64,000 nucleotides of DNA, taken from NCBI RefSeq assembly GCF_026240635.1, contig NZ_CP110848.1:64501-128500 (forward strand), in the 5' to 3' direction. Both the position numbers and the translations under genes were made by a program. Numbering within the stretch: the first letter of the stretch is position 1; the number at the start of each line of letters is the position of its first letter. This document shows positions 43,629-55,011 of this stretch, in pieces. The notes under the pieces are model-generated. The model was not told where the DNA came from and made no database searches. It was given only the letters and a program-made list of their open reading frames with translations. Origin of the DNA: Trichothermofontia sichuanensis B231. GTDB taxonomy: Bacteria; Cyanobacteriota; Cyanobacteriia; B231.

Positions 43629-44750
43629 TTAATCCTCTACCCAACTCGATCGCCACGCTGCTTCGGCTTCAATAATCGCCCACTCCCGTTGTTTTTTGCG
43701 GTAGGTGCGGCGGAGTTGCTTGAGGCGGTTGGTCAGTTCACGAATTTTATTGCGCCAACTCATGACGGTAGGATCGATAAATTCGATTTCGGCAAGCCGC
43801 AGGTTAAGGGCAATGAGATGGGTGAGGGCGGGTTGGCGATGGCCCGGTTCATTGTCGTCTTCGTCTTCATCCAGGTTTTCTTCGTTGATATTAGCTGAGT
43901 CGGCTGAACGCGGTTGTTGATCGTTGCTGTCTGGTTCGGTGGGGCGTTCTTGGCCTTTGGTTTCAACAAGGAGGTTGAGGATATGGGGAGAGTGAGTGCT
44001 GCCTTCGGGAGCATCAGCACGGGCAATTGCGCTAAAAACTTGTTCAGGCAGGTGTTGGTGTAGGATATTGAACCGTTGCAGCAGGCGGTTAGCTTGGTAT
44101 GAAGTACGCTGAAGCTGATCGACGATCGCGGCTTCCTGGCGTTTTTGCCAGCGGGCGAGCTGCTCGACAGGGGAAATATCAGTAGTTTCAGCCGCCTGGG
44201 ATTGTTTAAAGAAAGCACGCATCATGGCAGAAAGTTCCCTAGCGTCGATGCCTTCGGGAAGACGGTTTTCGGTTTGAGCCTGTTCGAGGGCGGCTTTCAT
44301 CCCCGCGGCAAGGGAGGAGAGCATTGCTTCTTGATCCCAGTGCGGCCCGGGGTTGGGATGAGGGTCTAAGGGAGACGCGCTGCCATCGTTGGCTCCTGAT
44401 TCAAGAGCGGCGGGGCGATCCGGTTGGTCTGGATGATTGGGTTCGCCCAGATCAGCGGACGGGCTGGGGGTAGGGTTAAGCAGATGGATCAGGCGATCAG
44501 CAGTTTCAGCCCCCAGTTGGCGCAGGGCCTGTTGGAATTGTTGCCGTTGGGTAAAACCCAGACGCAGGAATGCTTCAGGGTAGCCCTGGGTACACAGCCG
44601 ATAGCAGGCCAAGATGAGTTGTCGCTGGGCAGCGGGACCAAGGACGGCCAAGTAGTTGCTATAGAGGGTTTTCATTTCAGCGGATAGGTCAGCAACAGCC
44701 TGATCCAGAGCGGCCATTTCCTGTTCAACGCGTTTGAGTGCTCCAGCCAT
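43629..44750 (-). CDS. Conserved hypothetical coiled-coil protein, 373 residues
   Basis: The protein starts MAGALKRVEQEMAALDQAVA, a predicted coiled coil, then a helical domain with QRQLILACYRLCTQGYPEAF and LGFTQRQQFQQALRQLGAET. A polar proline-rich linker (about 95-145) follows, then another helical segment (LSAMMRAFFKQSQAAETTDI, LARWQKRQEAAIVDQLQRTS) and a basic C-terminal coil (NRLKQLRRTYRKKQREWAII). I recall cyanobacterial homologues without function. No signal peptide or TM segment, so it is cytoplasmic. It stands alone between sdhA and metH on the same strand. Confidence 0.72.
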   Translation of the reverse strand: MAGALKRVEQEMAALDQAVADLSAEMKTLYSNYLAVLGPAAQRQLILACYRLCTQGYPEAFLRLGFTQRQQFQQALRQLGAETADRLIHLLNPTPSPSADLGEPNHPDQPDRPAALESGANDGSASPLDPHPNPGPHWDQEAMLSSLAAGMKAALEQAQTENRLPEGIDARELSAMMRAFFKQSQAAETTDISPVEQLARWQKRQEAAIVDQLQRTSYQANRLLQRFNILHQHLPEQVFSAIARADAPEGSTHSPHILNLLVETKGQERPTEPDSNDQQPRSADSANINEENLDEDEDDNEPGHRQPALTHLIALNLRLAEIEFIDPTVMSWRNKIRELTNRLKQLRRTYRKKQREWAIIEAEAAWRSSWVED

Positions 44751-45040
44751 AGGGATCTCGGTGGGTGATACGCTCCGTTTTTTACTGTTTTTACTGGGGT
44801 TGACGGACGTATAGTTATCCTAGCCTGTTCTCTGAGCACGATCGTGGCTAGGGCATGGGGTAAATCCCGTAATTGCAGGTCTCTATCACCACGGCTAGGC
44901 GGTCTAGCTAGATATCAATCTTTTGCTGGATAATATGCTGGATAGTTTTGAGAGCGATGACATTTCCTAAATACTAGAAATACCCACAAAGACGACCACA
45001 ACTTTGCAATACGCTGGCTTACTGCTAAGTGGATGGATTG

Positions 45041-48000
45041 CTAGGCACTGAAATACTTAGCTGTGGGATGGTAAGCAATGATCGCGGTCGTTGATTGCTC
45101 TGGATACAACTGTTCGCTCTCGTCCATATACATCCCAATGCGATCGCTTTGCAGTAATTCCAACAGGGTGTATTGATCCTGGATATTGGGACAGGCAGGA
45201 TAACCAAAACTGTAACGAGACCCCTGGTAGCGTTGGGCTAAGATGTCGCGTAGGTTGTCGGGATCGCGATCGCCAAACCCTAATTCGCGGCGAATGCGGG
45301 CATGGGTCCATTCGGCTAGGGCTTCGGCCATTTGTACCGCCAGACCATGAAAATAGAGGTAATCGGTGTACTGGTTGGACTCAAAGAGTGTTTTAGCGTA
45401 TTGGGTGGCAATTTCGCCAACGGTGACGGCCTGCATCGGGAAGACATCGATTATCCCGGAGGCCTTGGGGGCATAGAAATCGGCAATACAGAGCCGTCGT
45501 AGGGATTTCTGGCGCGGGAATTTGAAAGTAGCGATCGGGGTTTGGGTGTCGCCATTGGGTGCATACAGATAGACGGTATTACCTTCGGACTGACAGGGGA
45601 AATAGCCGTAAATTACCTGGGGATGGAGCAGATTCTCCGCAATAATTTTTTGCTTCCAGGTCTCCAAAATTGGATAAACCTTTTCAGCCAAAAACTGATC
45701 ATATTCCTCACGGGATTGCTCCTTGGGTTTGCGGAATTGCCATTGCCCCGCGATCAATGCCTGGAGATCCAGATACTCGAACAGTTCAGCTAGGGGAATA
45801 TCCTGGGGTTGGAGGACCTGGGTACCCCAAAAGGGTGGGGTGGGGCGATCGATGTCAATCGCAACCGCATCCGATCGCTCGGTATCTTCGACGGCTGGCA
45901 CTTGAGTGACTAGCGCCGTATCTGGGGACGTTGTCACCTCTGGTTTCACCGTTACCTGACCATTGCCGCTATCCACTTCATCTAAAAAACCCTTCAGATC
46001 ATCCCACTTGCCAGCCGCCTTGGCGGGCATTAACTTATCCATGAAATGCAGATCGGAGAAAGCATCTTTGCCGTAAATCACTTGGCCGTGGTAGGTATTC
46101 TGGCAATCTTCGTAGACAAATTTAGGTGTGAGGGCTGCTCCGCCCAGAATCACCGGGACGGTAATACCGCGTTCGTTAAACACCTCCAGATTTTCCTTCA
46201 TAAAGGCTGTTGATTTTACCAGTAGTCCACTCATAGCAATGCAATCTGCCTGGTGTTCTTCGTAGGCCGAGATGATGTTATCCACGGGTTGTTTAATGCC
46301 CAGGTTGATCACACGATAACCATTGTTGGAGAGAATAATATCCACCAGGTTCTTGCCAATATCGTGGACGTCCCCCTTAACCGTGGCAATGACAACTGTC
46401 CCCTTGGCGTTATCAGTAGCCTCGGATTTTTCCATGTAGGGTTCCAGAAACGCGACCGCCGCCTTCATCGTTTCCGCCGACTGCAACACAAACGGTAACT
46501 GCATTTGTCCTGAACCAAAGAGTTCACCCACCACCTTCATGCCATCCAGCAAAAAGGTGTTGATAATTTCCAGCGGCCCATATCGGGTCAGGGCTTCGGT
46601 GAGGGTGGCTTCTAACCCGATTCGTTCGCCATCAATAATGTGTTGCTTCAGGCGTTCCTCCAGGGTGAGATTTTGGGTAGACTGCGATCGCGCTTCCTTG
46701 GCACTCACCCCCTCAAACAAAGTTGTCAATTTTGTGAGGGGATCATAGACACAGATATCCCCTTCAAATTGGCGTTGATCATAGATCAACTGTCGGCAAA
46801 CTTCCTGATGTTCTGGTTCAATTTTGGCTAGGGGTAGAATCTTTGCGGCACTGACGATCGCGGCATCCATCCCTGCTGCCATTGCCTCATGTAAAAACAT
46901 CGAGTTCAATACAATGCGGGCAGCAGGACTCAGGCCAAAGGAGACGTTGGAAATGCCCAGGATAATGTGACAGCCAGGTAATTCCTCACGAATGTAGCGG
47001 ATGGCCGTAATCGTTTCTTTCGCATTCACCCGATCTTCTTCAATCCCGGTGGAGATTGGCAATGCTAAGGGATCAAAAAAAAGTTCATGGGCGGGAATGC
47101 CATATTCCAAAGCATCGCGATAGGCCCGCTGGGCAATGGCGAATTTTTGCTCCGCCGATCGCGCCATGCCATTTTCATCAATGGTACCCACCACCACCCC
47201 GGCTCCGTAGCGTTTAGCCAAATCCAGAATTTGGAAAAAGCGCTCATCTCCATCTTCATAGTTGGTGGAATTGAGCAAACATTTGCCGCCGGTGACCTTT
47301 AACCCAGCCTCCATCTTTTGCCAGTCAGTGGAGTCGAGCATGAGTGGTAACGTGACATTGGTGACCAAGCGGGAAACCAATTCCCGCATATCGCGCACCC
47401 CATCCCGACCCACGTAATCAACGTTGACATCGAGGATATGTGCCCCCTCTTTCACCTGCGATCGAGCCAGGGCTACCAACCCATCCCAATCTTCAGCATT
47501 CAACAGTTCACGACATTTTTTGGAGCCGCTGGCATTGAGACGTTCTCCCACAATTAAAAAGGAATTATCCTGCTCATAGGGTTGGCTGGAATAGATCGAC
47601 GCAGCAGCAGGAATGTAACGCAAAGGCGGACGATTGGCAGCCCCCGTGGCATCGTAATGCCGGACGGGCCGTTCTTTAGGGGTTAAGGTTTGAGCAATTT
47701 CCACCAGTTGGGCAATATGATCGGGTTGAGTGCCACAACAGCCGCCAATCACTTGAACCCCATAGTCTTCGACGAAGCGTGTCAATGCTAAGCGCAGTTC
47801 CATTGGCGTCAATTTATAGTGGGCATGACCACCAATGTTTTCTGGAATCCCAGCATTGGGGATACAAGATACAACAAAGGGCGAATATTCCGCCAGATAG
47901 CGAATATGTTCCGCCATGCGATCGGGGCCTGTCGCACAATTTAAACCTAAAATATCAATGGGATAGGGTTCTAAAATCGTCAGCACACTACTGATATCTG

Positions 48001-48619
48001 ACCCCACCAACATGGTGCCCGTGGTTTCCATTGTCACCGACACCATCAAAGGTAGGCGTTGACCTTTAGCTGCAAATAAGTCAGCGATCGCATTCAAAGC
48101 CGCCTTAATTTGCAACACATCCTGACAGGTTTCTACAATTAATAAATCTACCCCGCCGTCGTATAGTCCTGATGCCTGTTCATAAAAGGCCGCTTTTAGG
48201 GTATCAAAATCAATATGACCGAGGGTGGGCAGTTTCGTCGTCGGCCCGATCGAACCGGCCACAAACCGAGGTTTTTCCGGCGTGGAAAATTCTCTGGCGA
48301 TGGTTTTTGCCAGTTCGGCTGCGGTTTTATTTAAGTGATAGGCTTGATCGGCTAAGTCGTATTCCGCTAGGACGATCGAGGTCGCCCCGAAGGTATCAGT
48401 TTCAATCACATCGGCGCCAACTGCTAGAAAATTGCGATGCACAGTTGCCACGGCTGCTGGCTTGGTCACCACCAGGTACTCGTTGCAGCCCTCATATTCT
48501 GGCCCGCCAAAATCTGCTGCTGTCAGGTTTTGGCGTTGCAGTGAAGTCCCCATCGCGCCATCAAACACAATCACGGGACGCTTGGGATCATGCAGTCGGG
48601 TGAGGAAGGGGTGAGTCAT
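45041..48619 (-). CDS. metH: Cobalamin-dependent methionine synthase
   Basis: The 1192-residue protein has all four MetH modules. The homocysteine domain has [12 protein letters not shown] and zinc cysteines in GLNCATGPD and [11 protein letters not shown]. The folate domain has [32 protein letters not shown] and [15 protein letters not shown]. The B12-binding domain has [13 protein letters not shown], whose His ligates cobalt. The C-terminal activation domain has ELFGYLDL-like [30 protein letters not shown] and YHPTAKYF. It transfers a methyl group from methyltetrahydrofolate to homocysteine. No B12 riboswitch was seen in the 82 bases to the divergent leuA. Confidence 0.97.
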   Translation of the reverse strand: MTHPFLTRLHDPKRPVIVFDGAMGTSLQRQNLTAADFGGPEYEGCNEYLVVTKPAAVATVHRNFLAVGADVIETDTFGATSIVLAEYDLADQAYHLNKTAAELAKTIAREFSTPEKPRFVAGSIGPTTKLPTLGHIDFDTLKAAFYEQASGLYDGGVDLLIVETCQDVLQIKAALNAIADLFAAKGQRLPLMVSVTMETTGTMLVGSDISSVLTILEPYPIDILGLNCATGPDRMAEHIRYLAEYSPFVVSCIPNAGIPENIGGHAHYKLTPMELRLALTRFVEDYGVQVIGGCCGTQPDHIAQLVEIAQTLTPKERPVRHYDATGAANRPPLRYIPAAASIYSSQPYEQDNSFLIVGERLNASGSKKCRELLNAEDWDGLVALARSQVKEGAHILDVNVDYVGRDGVRDMRELVSRLVTNVTLPLMLDSTDWQKMEAGLKVTGGKCLLNSTNYEDGDERFFQILDLAKRYGAGVVVGTIDENGMARSAEQKFAIAQRAYRDALEYGIPAHELFFDPLALPISTGIEEDRVNAKETITAIRYIREELPGCHIILGISNVSFGLSPAARIVLNSMFLHEAMAAGMDAAIVSAAKILPLAKIEPEHQEVCRQLIYDQRQFEGDICVYDPLTKLTTLFEGVSAKEARSQSTQNLTLEERLKQHIIDGERIGLEATLTEALTRYGPLEIINTFLLDGMKVVGELFGSGQMQLPFVLQSAETMKAAVAFLEPYMEKSEATDNAKGTVVIATVKGDVHDIGKNLVDIILSNNGYRVINLGIKQPVDNIISAYEEHQADCIAMSGLLVKSTAFMKENLEVFNERGITVPVILGGAALTPKFVYEDCQNTYHGQVIYGKDAFSDLHFMDKLMPAKAAGKWDDLKGFLDEVDSGNGQVTVKPEVTTSPDTALVTQVPAVEDTERSDAVAIDIDRPTPPFWGTQVLQPQDIPLAELFEYLDLQALIAGQWQFRKPKEQSREEYDQFLAEKVYPILETWKQKIIAENLLHPQVIYGYFPCQSEGNTVYLYAPNGDTQTPIATFKFPRQKSLRRLCIADFYAPKASGIIDVFPMQAVTVGEIATQYAKTLFESNQYTDYLYFHGLAVQMAEALAEWTHARIRRELGFGDRDPDNLRDILAQRYQGSRYSFGYPACPNIQDQYTLLELLQSDRIGMYMDESEQLYPEQSTTAIIAYHPTAKYFSA

Positions 48620-48701
48620 GGGGATGAAGGCAGTTGGTGAGTTTCCGCAGTAATATCAAGAGAGGTTGTCTCTTTTTCTCAGTATGACCTAATACCGACC
48701 T

Positions 48702-50330
48702 ATGAATACTCAGTCACAGACCAGTCCGTCGCAACCCGATCGCATTATTATCTTTGACACCACTCTGCGGGATGGGGAACAGTCCCCTGGGGCCACGCTG
48801 AATGTGGACGAAAAACTGACGATCGCACGGCAACTGGCACGACTGGGGGTCGATGTCATTGAAGCTGGGTTCCCCTTCGCCAGCCCTGGTGACTTTGAAG
48901 CGGTGCAGAAAATCGCCCAACAGGTGGGTACGGAAGATGGCCCCATCATCTGCGGTCTGGCACGGGCAACGAAGCAGGATATCCAAGCTGCCGCTGAAGC
49001 CGTCAAACCCGCCGCCAAGGGCCGTATCCACACGTTTATTGCTACCTCGGATATTCACCTGGAGCACAAGCTGCGCAAGACTCGTGCCGAGGTGTTGGAA
49101 ATCGCGCCGGAAATGGTGGCCTATGCCAAGTCCTTTGTCAACGATGTGGAGTTCTCGCCGGAGGATGCCGGACGATCGGACCCGGAATTTCTGTATCAAG
49201 TTCTGGAACGGGCGATCGCGGCAGGGGCGACCACGGTCAACATTCCTGATACGGTGGGCTACACAACGCCAGAGGAATTCGGGCGTTTGATTCGGGGCAT
49301 TAAGGAAAATGTGCCCAATATCGACCAGGCGATCATCTCGGTTCACGGTCACAATGATTTGGGTCTTGCTGTTGCCAACTTCTTGGAAGCGGTGAAGAAT
49401 GGGGCGCGGCAGTTGGAATGTACGATTAACGGGATTGGTGAACGGGCTGGGAATGCTGCGCTGGAAGAGTTGGTGATGGCGCTCCATGTGCGACGGCAGT
49501 ATTTCAATCCTTTCCTGGGTCGTCCGTCGGAGTCAGAAGAACCCCTCACCCGCATTGATACGCGGCAACTCTACAAAACTTCGCGCCTAGTCTCGAACTT
49601 GACGGGGATGTTTGTGCAGCCCAATAAGGCGATCGTTGGGGCGAATGCCTTTGCCCACGAGTCGGGCATTCACCAGGACGGGGTGCTCAAGAACAAGCTC
49701 ACCTACGAGATCATGGATGCCCAGTTGATCGGCCTGACCGACAACCAAATTGTCTTGGGCAAGCACTCTGGCCGCAATGCCTTCCGCACCCGCTTGCGGG
49801 AGTTGGGCTTTGAGTTGAGTGATACTGAACTCAATAAGGCGTTTGTGCGCTTTAAAGAACTGGCTGATAAGAAAAAGGAGATTACCGATTGGGATCTCGA
49901 GTCGATCGTCAATGACGAAATCCAGCAACCGCCAGAATTTTTCCGTTTGGAACTGGTGCAGGTTTCCTGTGGTAACCAGTCTCGCCCAACAGCGACGGTG
50001 ACGTTGATAACACCCGAAGGCCAAGAACTGACGGACGCGGCGATCGGGACGGGGCCAGTGGATGCGGTCTACAAGGCGATTAACCGGGTGGTAAATGTTC
50101 CCAATGAGTTGATCGAGTTCACGGTGCAGTCGGTGACGGCGGGGATTGATGCGATCGGGGAGGTGACGATCCGGTTACGCCAGGGCGATCGCGTGTTCTC
50201 CGGTCATGCGGCCAATACTGATATCATCGTGGCCTCGGCCCATGCCTACATCAACGCCCTCAATCGGCTCTATGCGGCCACCCAAACGGAACCCCGCATC
50301 AGTGCCCAACATTCCCAGTTGAGTGCCTAG
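48702..50330 (+). CDS. leuA: 2-isopropylmalate synthase
   Basis: The 542-residue protein has the HMGL-type barrel with [25 protein letters not shown]-like [73 protein letters not shown] and [20 protein letters not shown], plus [16 protein letters not shown]. The C-terminal LeuA regulatory domain at about 390-520 binds leucine ([20 protein letters not shown]). It makes the first committed step of leucine synthesis from acetyl-CoA and 2-oxoisovalerate. It is divergent from metH and ends before a small hairpin of the CCCTTCTCC/GGAGAAGGG type. Confidence 0.96.
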   Translation: MNTQSQTSPSQPDRIIIFDTTLRDGEQSPGATLNVDEKLTIARQLARLGVDVIEAGFPFASPGDFEAVQKIAQQVGTEDGPIICGLARATKQDIQAAAEAVKPAAKGRIHTFIATSDIHLEHKLRKTRAEVLEIAPEMVAYAKSFVNDVEFSPEDAGRSDPEFLYQVLERAIAAGATTVNIPDTVGYTTPEEFGRLIRGIKENVPNIDQAIISVHGHNDLGLAVANFLEAVKNGARQLECTINGIGERAGNAALEELVMALHVRRQYFNPFLGRPSESEEPLTRIDTRQLYKTSRLVSNLTGMFVQPNKAIVGANAFAHESGIHQDGVLKNKLTYEIMDAQLIGLTDNQIVLGKHSGRNAFRTRLRELGFELSDTELNKAFVRFKELADKKKEITDWDLESIVNDEIQQPPEFFRLELVQVSCGNQSRPTATVTLITPEGQELTDAAIGTGPVDAVYKAINRVVNVPNELIEFTVQSVTAGIDAIGEVTIRLRQGDRVFSGHAANTDIIVASAHAYINALNRLYAATQTEPRISAQHSQLSA

Positions 50331-50492
50331 GGGGACATCCCCCGGCTGCAACCTTCGCCCTTCTCCCAAGCCAGGAGAAGGGGGCCGATCTGATTCCCAT
50401 TAGACCGGCACCTATCCCAGTTCGCTTGCGTTTCTTCCAAACTGGAAGCCGCGAGACTGCTCTGGTTCGCATTGCCCGACTCCGCGCGCGAT

Positions 50493-51278
50493 TTAAACTG
50501 TGCTAAGGCTGACCAGTTCCTCATCCATTTCAAAATTGGCTGTCAAACTCTGAACATCATCAAGGGCATCCAGCGCGTCCATCAGCCGCAGGAGCGATCG
50601 CGCCTGACTGGCATCGGTCACTTCAACCGTGTTGTTAGGAAACCAGCGAGCTTCGGCACTGTCGATCCGGTAGCCCTGGGCTGTCAATACCTGACTCAGG
50701 TCGTTGAGGTTAGCCACAGTGGTATACACTTCGGCACCAGGGATATTGCCGTCTTCTCCCAAAGTGACTAATTCATAGGTATCGGCGTTGGCTTCGACAC
50801 AGGCTTCCAAAAGCTGCTCCTCATCGATCGCCTTACCATCAGGTCGGCACACGGTCACCACTCCCTTTTGGGTAAACATCCAGCCGACACAGCCCGTTTC
50901 CCCTAGGTTACCGCCATACTTGTTAAACGCTGCCCGAATATCCCCCGCGGTGCGATTCCGATTGTCGGTCATCGCCTCAATCAGAATCGCCACGCCACCA
51001 GGACCATAGCCCTCATAGCGAATCTCCTCCAGGGTGTTCCCGTCGGTCCAGGTGCCTGCCCCTTTAGCGATCGCTCGTTCAATGTTCTCATTCGGAACCC
51101 CGGCAGCCCTAGCTTTGTCGATCGCCGCCCGCAGTTGGAAATTACCAGCGGGATCGGGAAGGCCGGTCCGTGCGGCGACAATGATCGCACGGGAGAGGCG
51201 GGTGAAGGTGCTACCTCGTTTGGCATCAACCCGTGCCTTTTGACGCTTAATGTTGGCCCACTTACTATGTCCTGCCAT
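50493..51278 (-). CDS. YebC/PmpR family DNA-binding regulator
   Basis: The 261-residue protein starts MAGHSKWANIKRQKARVDAK, the hallmark of the family. It continues with RGSTFTRLSRAIIVAARTGL, NIERAIAKGAGT, YEGYGPGGVAILIEAMTDNR and NRTAGDIRAAFNKYGGNLGE. YebC-like proteins are DNA-binding regulators or, as shown for some members, help ribosomes at proline stretches. Length and motifs are ordinary. The start has no upstream gene on its strand within 200 bases. Confidence 0.95.
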   Translation of the reverse strand: MAGHSKWANIKRQKARVDAKRGSTFTRLSRAIIVAARTGLPDPAGNFQLRAAIDKARAAGVPNENIERAIAKGAGTWTDGNTLEEIRYEGYGPGGVAILIEAMTDNRNRTAGDIRAAFNKYGGNLGETGCVGWMFTQKGVVTVCRPDGKAIDEEQLLEACVEANADTYELVTLGEDGNIPGAEVYTTVANLNDLSQVLTAQGYRIDSAEARWFPNNTVEVTDASQARSLLRLMDALDALDDVQSLTANFEMDEELVSLSTV

Positions 51279-51492
51279 ATTACTTCAAGTGTGCGATCGC
51301 GTGACTGATCATTATTGTTAACTCAATTGTTAACGTATCTTGATGGTTAACCTATCCCCAATAGTCCATCCATCCTGGTGAGTTGGCCCGTGGGATCGTG
51401 CGTGAGATTCCCAGGGAGTTACCCGTTGGCGTGAGCGAGGGATAGACTGAACGGGAGTTTTCCCACTCACGGATCTTGACGGCAACAAAATC

Positions 51493-53715
51493 CTAGCGTT
51501 CTATCGGTTCCGTTCGGGTTGGCACCATGCCACCAGCGGCGGTGGGGGGTGGCGATATCGGATGGGGGGACGGAACTGAGGTGAAATCCGGGATGGGGGG
51601 AGGCGTTAATAAGCTCTGCCAGCGTTGGATACGGCCCTGAGCTTCACTATAAGCCGGGGTATTGGCGGGGATCTGACGCGCGATCGCAATCGCCCCGGCC
51701 AGGTCGTAACCAGAGCGATTATCCGCGATCGCTAACATTTGATAGCTCCACTGCTGAATAGCCTGCTCCGCATCTGCCCGCAGACCACTCTTTTCCGTGA
51801 CACGATCCGCTGTACGGATAGCGGCAGCCAGAGAAGCTGGCGTAGGTACACTGGCCTGCTGGTAAGCACTTTGCAGGTTTTGCCGTGCCTCGACCGTCGC
51901 CTGCCAATCCCGAATATTGGCCTGGGCCTCCTCATAGAGCGTGCGCTGGGACTGGATCTGGTTGGCGATCGCGATCGCACGGGGCAGATCACCTTGATTG
52001 GCCAAGGAACGGGCCTGGGCTAAGATCGGTTCATCTTCCAGGCGCTGGATGGCCGTTGTCCACGTCCAAATCCGATCCTGGGCTTCATCATAAAGACTCC
52101 GTCCTGGCCCGATCTGGCTGGCCTCATTAATCGCAGCCCGGAGATCCGCCATCTCACCCGATCGCGCCAATTGTTCTGCCCGCTCCAGGTAGGGTCGATC
52201 TTGGATCGTTTGGATCTCCCGGGTCCACTTCCGGATGTTATCCTGAGCCTGCTCCCAGCGGGGATGATCACTGGGGATCCCCTGCAATTCCGCAATCGCT
52301 GCATTCAGATCGGAAATCAAACCTGATTGAGCATAGCGTTCCGCCCGTTCCAGACGGATCACATCCTGAATTTCCCGTTGCCAACGGCTGATGAGGGCCT
52401 GTGCTTTACCATAGTAGGGTCGATCAGGACGCAATTTTTGCACCTGGGCGATCGCTCGCTCCAATCCCGTCGTATTCCCCAACCACGCATCGGCTTGGGC
52501 CTGAGCAAGGGTGATAAAGTCCTGCTTCTCCTGTTCCAGTTGGGCCGACGCGGGAATTTTACGGGCAATATCGAGGGCTTGGTCAAGGTCCTGGCGATCG
52601 AGGGCGGATTGAGCTAACTCCAGCATCTGATTCCCAAAGTTTTTCAGTTCTGTCTGGGCTTCCTGGTAGTAGAAGCTATCGGCAGACAACTCCTGAGCCA
52701 GTTTGATCGCCTTGAGCAGATTATCGAGGCCACCCGCTTCAGCCAGGGAACGGGCTTCGGCTAATTTTTCCCCATCCTCACGGGCCGCCTGAATCGTCTG
52801 ATTGAGTTCGTCATATTTGACCGTTTCCCAGTAGGTATTGCCCACGAACAACAGCCCCGTAGCGACCCGAAACCCAGCCCGCCAGTTCTGTTTGCGCAGT
52901 TCGGCCTTAGCCTCGGCATAAATGGTTTCCGCATCAGACCAAATGCGTCGCCACCGTTGAATCTGGTGTTGGGCGACATCTCCTAACGTCTGGGTCTCAT
53001 CCTCCGGATCAGGTACTTCTGCCGGAACTTGCTCCGCGATCGCGATCGCCTCGGACAGATTCCCCTTCTGGAAGGTATCCTCCGCCACCTTCAGCAAATC
53101 TAGGGACCATTGGCGAATGTTTTGATTAATCTCCGTACGGAGGGGGTGATCTTTGGGAAGGCTGTTGACCAACTCGATCGCTTCTAGTAAATCCTTTGCC
53201 GTTTGCTTACTCGCTGCCAGTTGGGCACAGTAGAGTCGCAACGAGGCTGATGCCGTTGGCCAGAAGATGCGCGGGCAGTTGGGTAGCGCTGGTAACTTGA
53301 GCAGCATCGCCAGGGCTAACATCGTCAGTCCACCCGTGGTCACGAGTGATGCGGTAATCCAAAAACGCCAGCCCGGTTGCCAGCGGCCACTGGTGAGTTG
53401 CTCCTTCACCCATCGGCGACGGGGGCCTGCATCCTGAGCTGGCACGATCGGCGTCGCAGGGGAGGATGGCCAGAGATCCATTTCGATCGCCGAGGTCGGT
53501 TGCCCATAGTCAGATGAGGCCGTTTCGGGGGGCTTATCAGGAATGGACGAGGGTATAGGGGAACCACTGCGCCGGGGAGCGTTACCATGCCTAGACAGAC
53601 GGACATCCGGTGGCATGACACCACCAGTCGGCTGAGAAGTCTGGGGGGTGGGCTGCCGATAGGGGTCAGAGGCAGGCCGCTGCTCGTAAGAGTCACGTTG
53701 CGGATCGCGCGTCAT
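51493..53715 (-). CDS. Membrane-anchored repeat protein, unknown function
   Basis: The 740-residue protein has a disordered N-terminus rich in Pro, Ser and Gln (1-105), one TM helix (about 118-140: WITASLVTTGGLTMLALAML), then the motif LPNCPRIFWPTASASLRLYC. From about 165 to 690 it is all helix: about 12 loose repeats of the type AIxxAxxIxxxRPxYxEAQxxIxxW (for example AIAELQGIPSDHPRWEQAQD, AINEASQIGPGRSLYDEAQD). It probably has the repeats in the periplasm or lumen if the N-terminus is inside (inferred). I recall cyanobacterial homologues of unknown function. A proline-rich tail ends it. Confidence 0.75.
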   Translation of the reverse strand: MTRDPQRDSYEQRPASDPYRQPTPQTSQPTGGVMPPDVRLSRHGNAPRRSGSPIPSSIPDKPPETASSDYGQPTSAIEMDLWPSSPATPIVPAQDAGPRRRWVKEQLTSGRWQPGWRFWITASLVTTGGLTMLALAMLLKLPALPNCPRIFWPTASASLRLYCAQLAASKQTAKDLLEAIELVNSLPKDHPLRTEINQNIRQWSLDLLKVAEDTFQKGNLSEAIAIAEQVPAEVPDPEDETQTLGDVAQHQIQRWRRIWSDAETIYAEAKAELRKQNWRAGFRVATGLLFVGNTYWETVKYDELNQTIQAAREDGEKLAEARSLAEAGGLDNLLKAIKLAQELSADSFYYQEAQTELKNFGNQMLELAQSALDRQDLDQALDIARKIPASAQLEQEKQDFITLAQAQADAWLGNTTGLERAIAQVQKLRPDRPYYGKAQALISRWQREIQDVIRLERAERYAQSGLISDLNAAIAELQGIPSDHPRWEQAQDNIRKWTREIQTIQDRPYLERAEQLARSGEMADLRAAINEASQIGPGRSLYDEAQDRIWTWTTAIQRLEDEPILAQARSLANQGDLPRAIAIANQIQSQRTLYEEAQANIRDWQATVEARQNLQSAYQQASVPTPASLAAAIRTADRVTEKSGLRADAEQAIQQWSYQMLAIADNRSGYDLAGAIAIARQIPANTPAYSEAQGRIQRWQSLLTPPPIPDFTSVPSPHPISPPPTAAGGMVPTRTEPIER

Positions 53716-53870
53716 AGGTTAATGGGTCAAGCAGTACCACCATAATAAGTCGCAACCTCAAGTATCCCCATCAACGGTTCTAGATCAGTTCACGCTAATA
53801 GCCCCCTGTCTGTCCCTGAGCCGAAACAACTGGGAGCATACCCATTGACCTGAGCACCCCGCATCCCCCC

Positions 53871-54047
53871 GGTTGACTGACCCATCTTTGCCCCTTTGAC
53901 GAGGAGAGAGGAGAGGGAACAGAGAACAGAGATAGTCGCTCAGTTGCCCTCGCTTCTCACTTCTCTATCCTGACTCCTCTTAACCCTCACCTGCTCTGGG
54001 AGAGCAGGGTGGGGGTGAGGGCAGTGCGAGTTTTGTCAGTCAATCAG
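53871..54047. repeat. Family D repeat, copy 3
   Basis: It begins GGTTGACTGACCCATCTTTG and ends TTTTGTCAGTCAATCAG, so TTGACTGAC recurs inverted at the other end (GTCAGTCAA). The interior has the same purine then pyrimidine blocks as copy 2. This is the most complete copy. Confidence 0.8.
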
Positions 54048-54866
54048 CCGCATCTCCTTGCTGCTTCTTGCCGTCAGCACCCGGAAGCCAGATGGGGAAG
54101 CCTGAGAACATTTTGTCACTCCCTTGTAGCAAGTTATCCGGATCAGTCGAAACTAGCCGCGTTATTAGAAGTGGTCGTTATTTATATTGATGTAGGTGCC
54201 AGCAAACACTCATGCCTGAGAAACGAAATATCAAGATCAGGCGTGTTTTGGCTTCAGGGTTGCTTGCATTACCCCCTTTCCCAAAAATTCAGTGTTAGGA
54301 TAGCATCGCTACCCCCGATCAACCCCAGATTCAGGGGGTGCCGACTGCCAAAGGGACAACCTTGGTCCCTCGTCAGTGCACAATCTCCTTGGCAATCTGT
54401 AGTGTTTTGCCACTTGGTTTTCTGCCACTGGTGCGGCGATTAATCAGTATCAGGCATCGACACGATGAGTTGTTGCCAGGGAGGGTAACACAGGTCCTGG
54501 TTTCTGGCAGCGTTGGACGATCGGATGCAGCGATCGTGGCTAAATTGTGTAAATGATTATTTCAAGGTGGGATTAAGCGTTCAAAGGTTGTCAATACTGA
54601 TACTAGAAGTATCTTGAAATGCCGATCTAGGCGGGATGCATCTAGTCAGTTTAGTGAGGAATCTATCGTTAATCCTAATTAGCTTCTAAGTTGTCGTTGG
54701 GTAGTAATCCTATAATTTTATAGGATAACTATTCGCGATTTTGTTATAGCTGAATTTCTATTTTTGCAGCCTATCCTTTCGTGGGAGAGAGGCTGATGCT
54801 GGGTGCTTTCCTCACTTGGCTAGCGCCTTGACCGGTGCTCTGAACTACTGGATCAAGGAGAGCGAA
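54048..54866. other. Long intergenic region upstream of gvpA
   Basis: This stretch of about 0.8 kb has no ORF with family-like sequence; reading frames at 54009-54443 and 54338-54556 look like chance. It is AT-rich after 54600 and should hold the gvp promoter. The region contains the palindrome listed separately. Confidence 0.45.
54707..54726. promoter_or_regulatory. Perfect 8-bp palindrome upstream of the gas vesicle genes
   Basis: ATCCTATA and TATAGGAT are separated by ATTT. It lies about 285 bases before gvpA and 140 before the 33-codon ORF. It could be an operator or the stem of a transcript leader; no promoter boxes were assigned. Confidence 0.35.
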
Positions 54867-54968
54867 ATGTACAGGGAAGGTCTGAAATTAGTGGATCAAA
54901 ACCTCGAATTTCTTCTCAAATTTCATCCGGAACAGATGAGCGGGTCGGCGTTAAATCGAGAGAGGTGA
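54867..54968 (+). CDS. Possible 33-residue leader ORF before gvpA
   Basis: ATG 54867 follows AAGGAGAGCGAA, a strong ribosome binding site. It encodes [20 protein letters not shown] and stops at TGA 54966, 43 bases before gvpA. The peptide has no recognisable family. The good ribosome binding site and its place directly before gvpA make it a candidate small gene or leader peptide; chance is still possible. Confidence 0.35.
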   Translation: MYREGLKLVDQNLEFLLKFHPEQMSGSALNRER

Positions 54969-55011
54969 CGTACACCCATTTCCGAACCCTTATTTTTGGA
55001 GACGTAAAGAC

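Noticed and set aside
48620-48701. Cobalamin riboswitch upstream of metH
   Set aside because: The metH-leuA gap is only 82 bases and lacks the B12-box type sequence.
48714-49487. 257-residue minus-strand frame opposite leuA
   Set aside because: It lies wholly antisense to conserved leuA motifs and shows no recognisable protein features.
50356-50383. Terminator after leuA
   Set aside because: CCCTTCTCC/GGAGAAGGG forms a stem but no T-run follows, and the same hairpin occurs within the repeat families.
54009-54443. 144-residue plus-strand frame upstream of the gas vesicle genes
   Set aside because: It begins in a family D repeat, has no ribosome binding site or family-like sequence.
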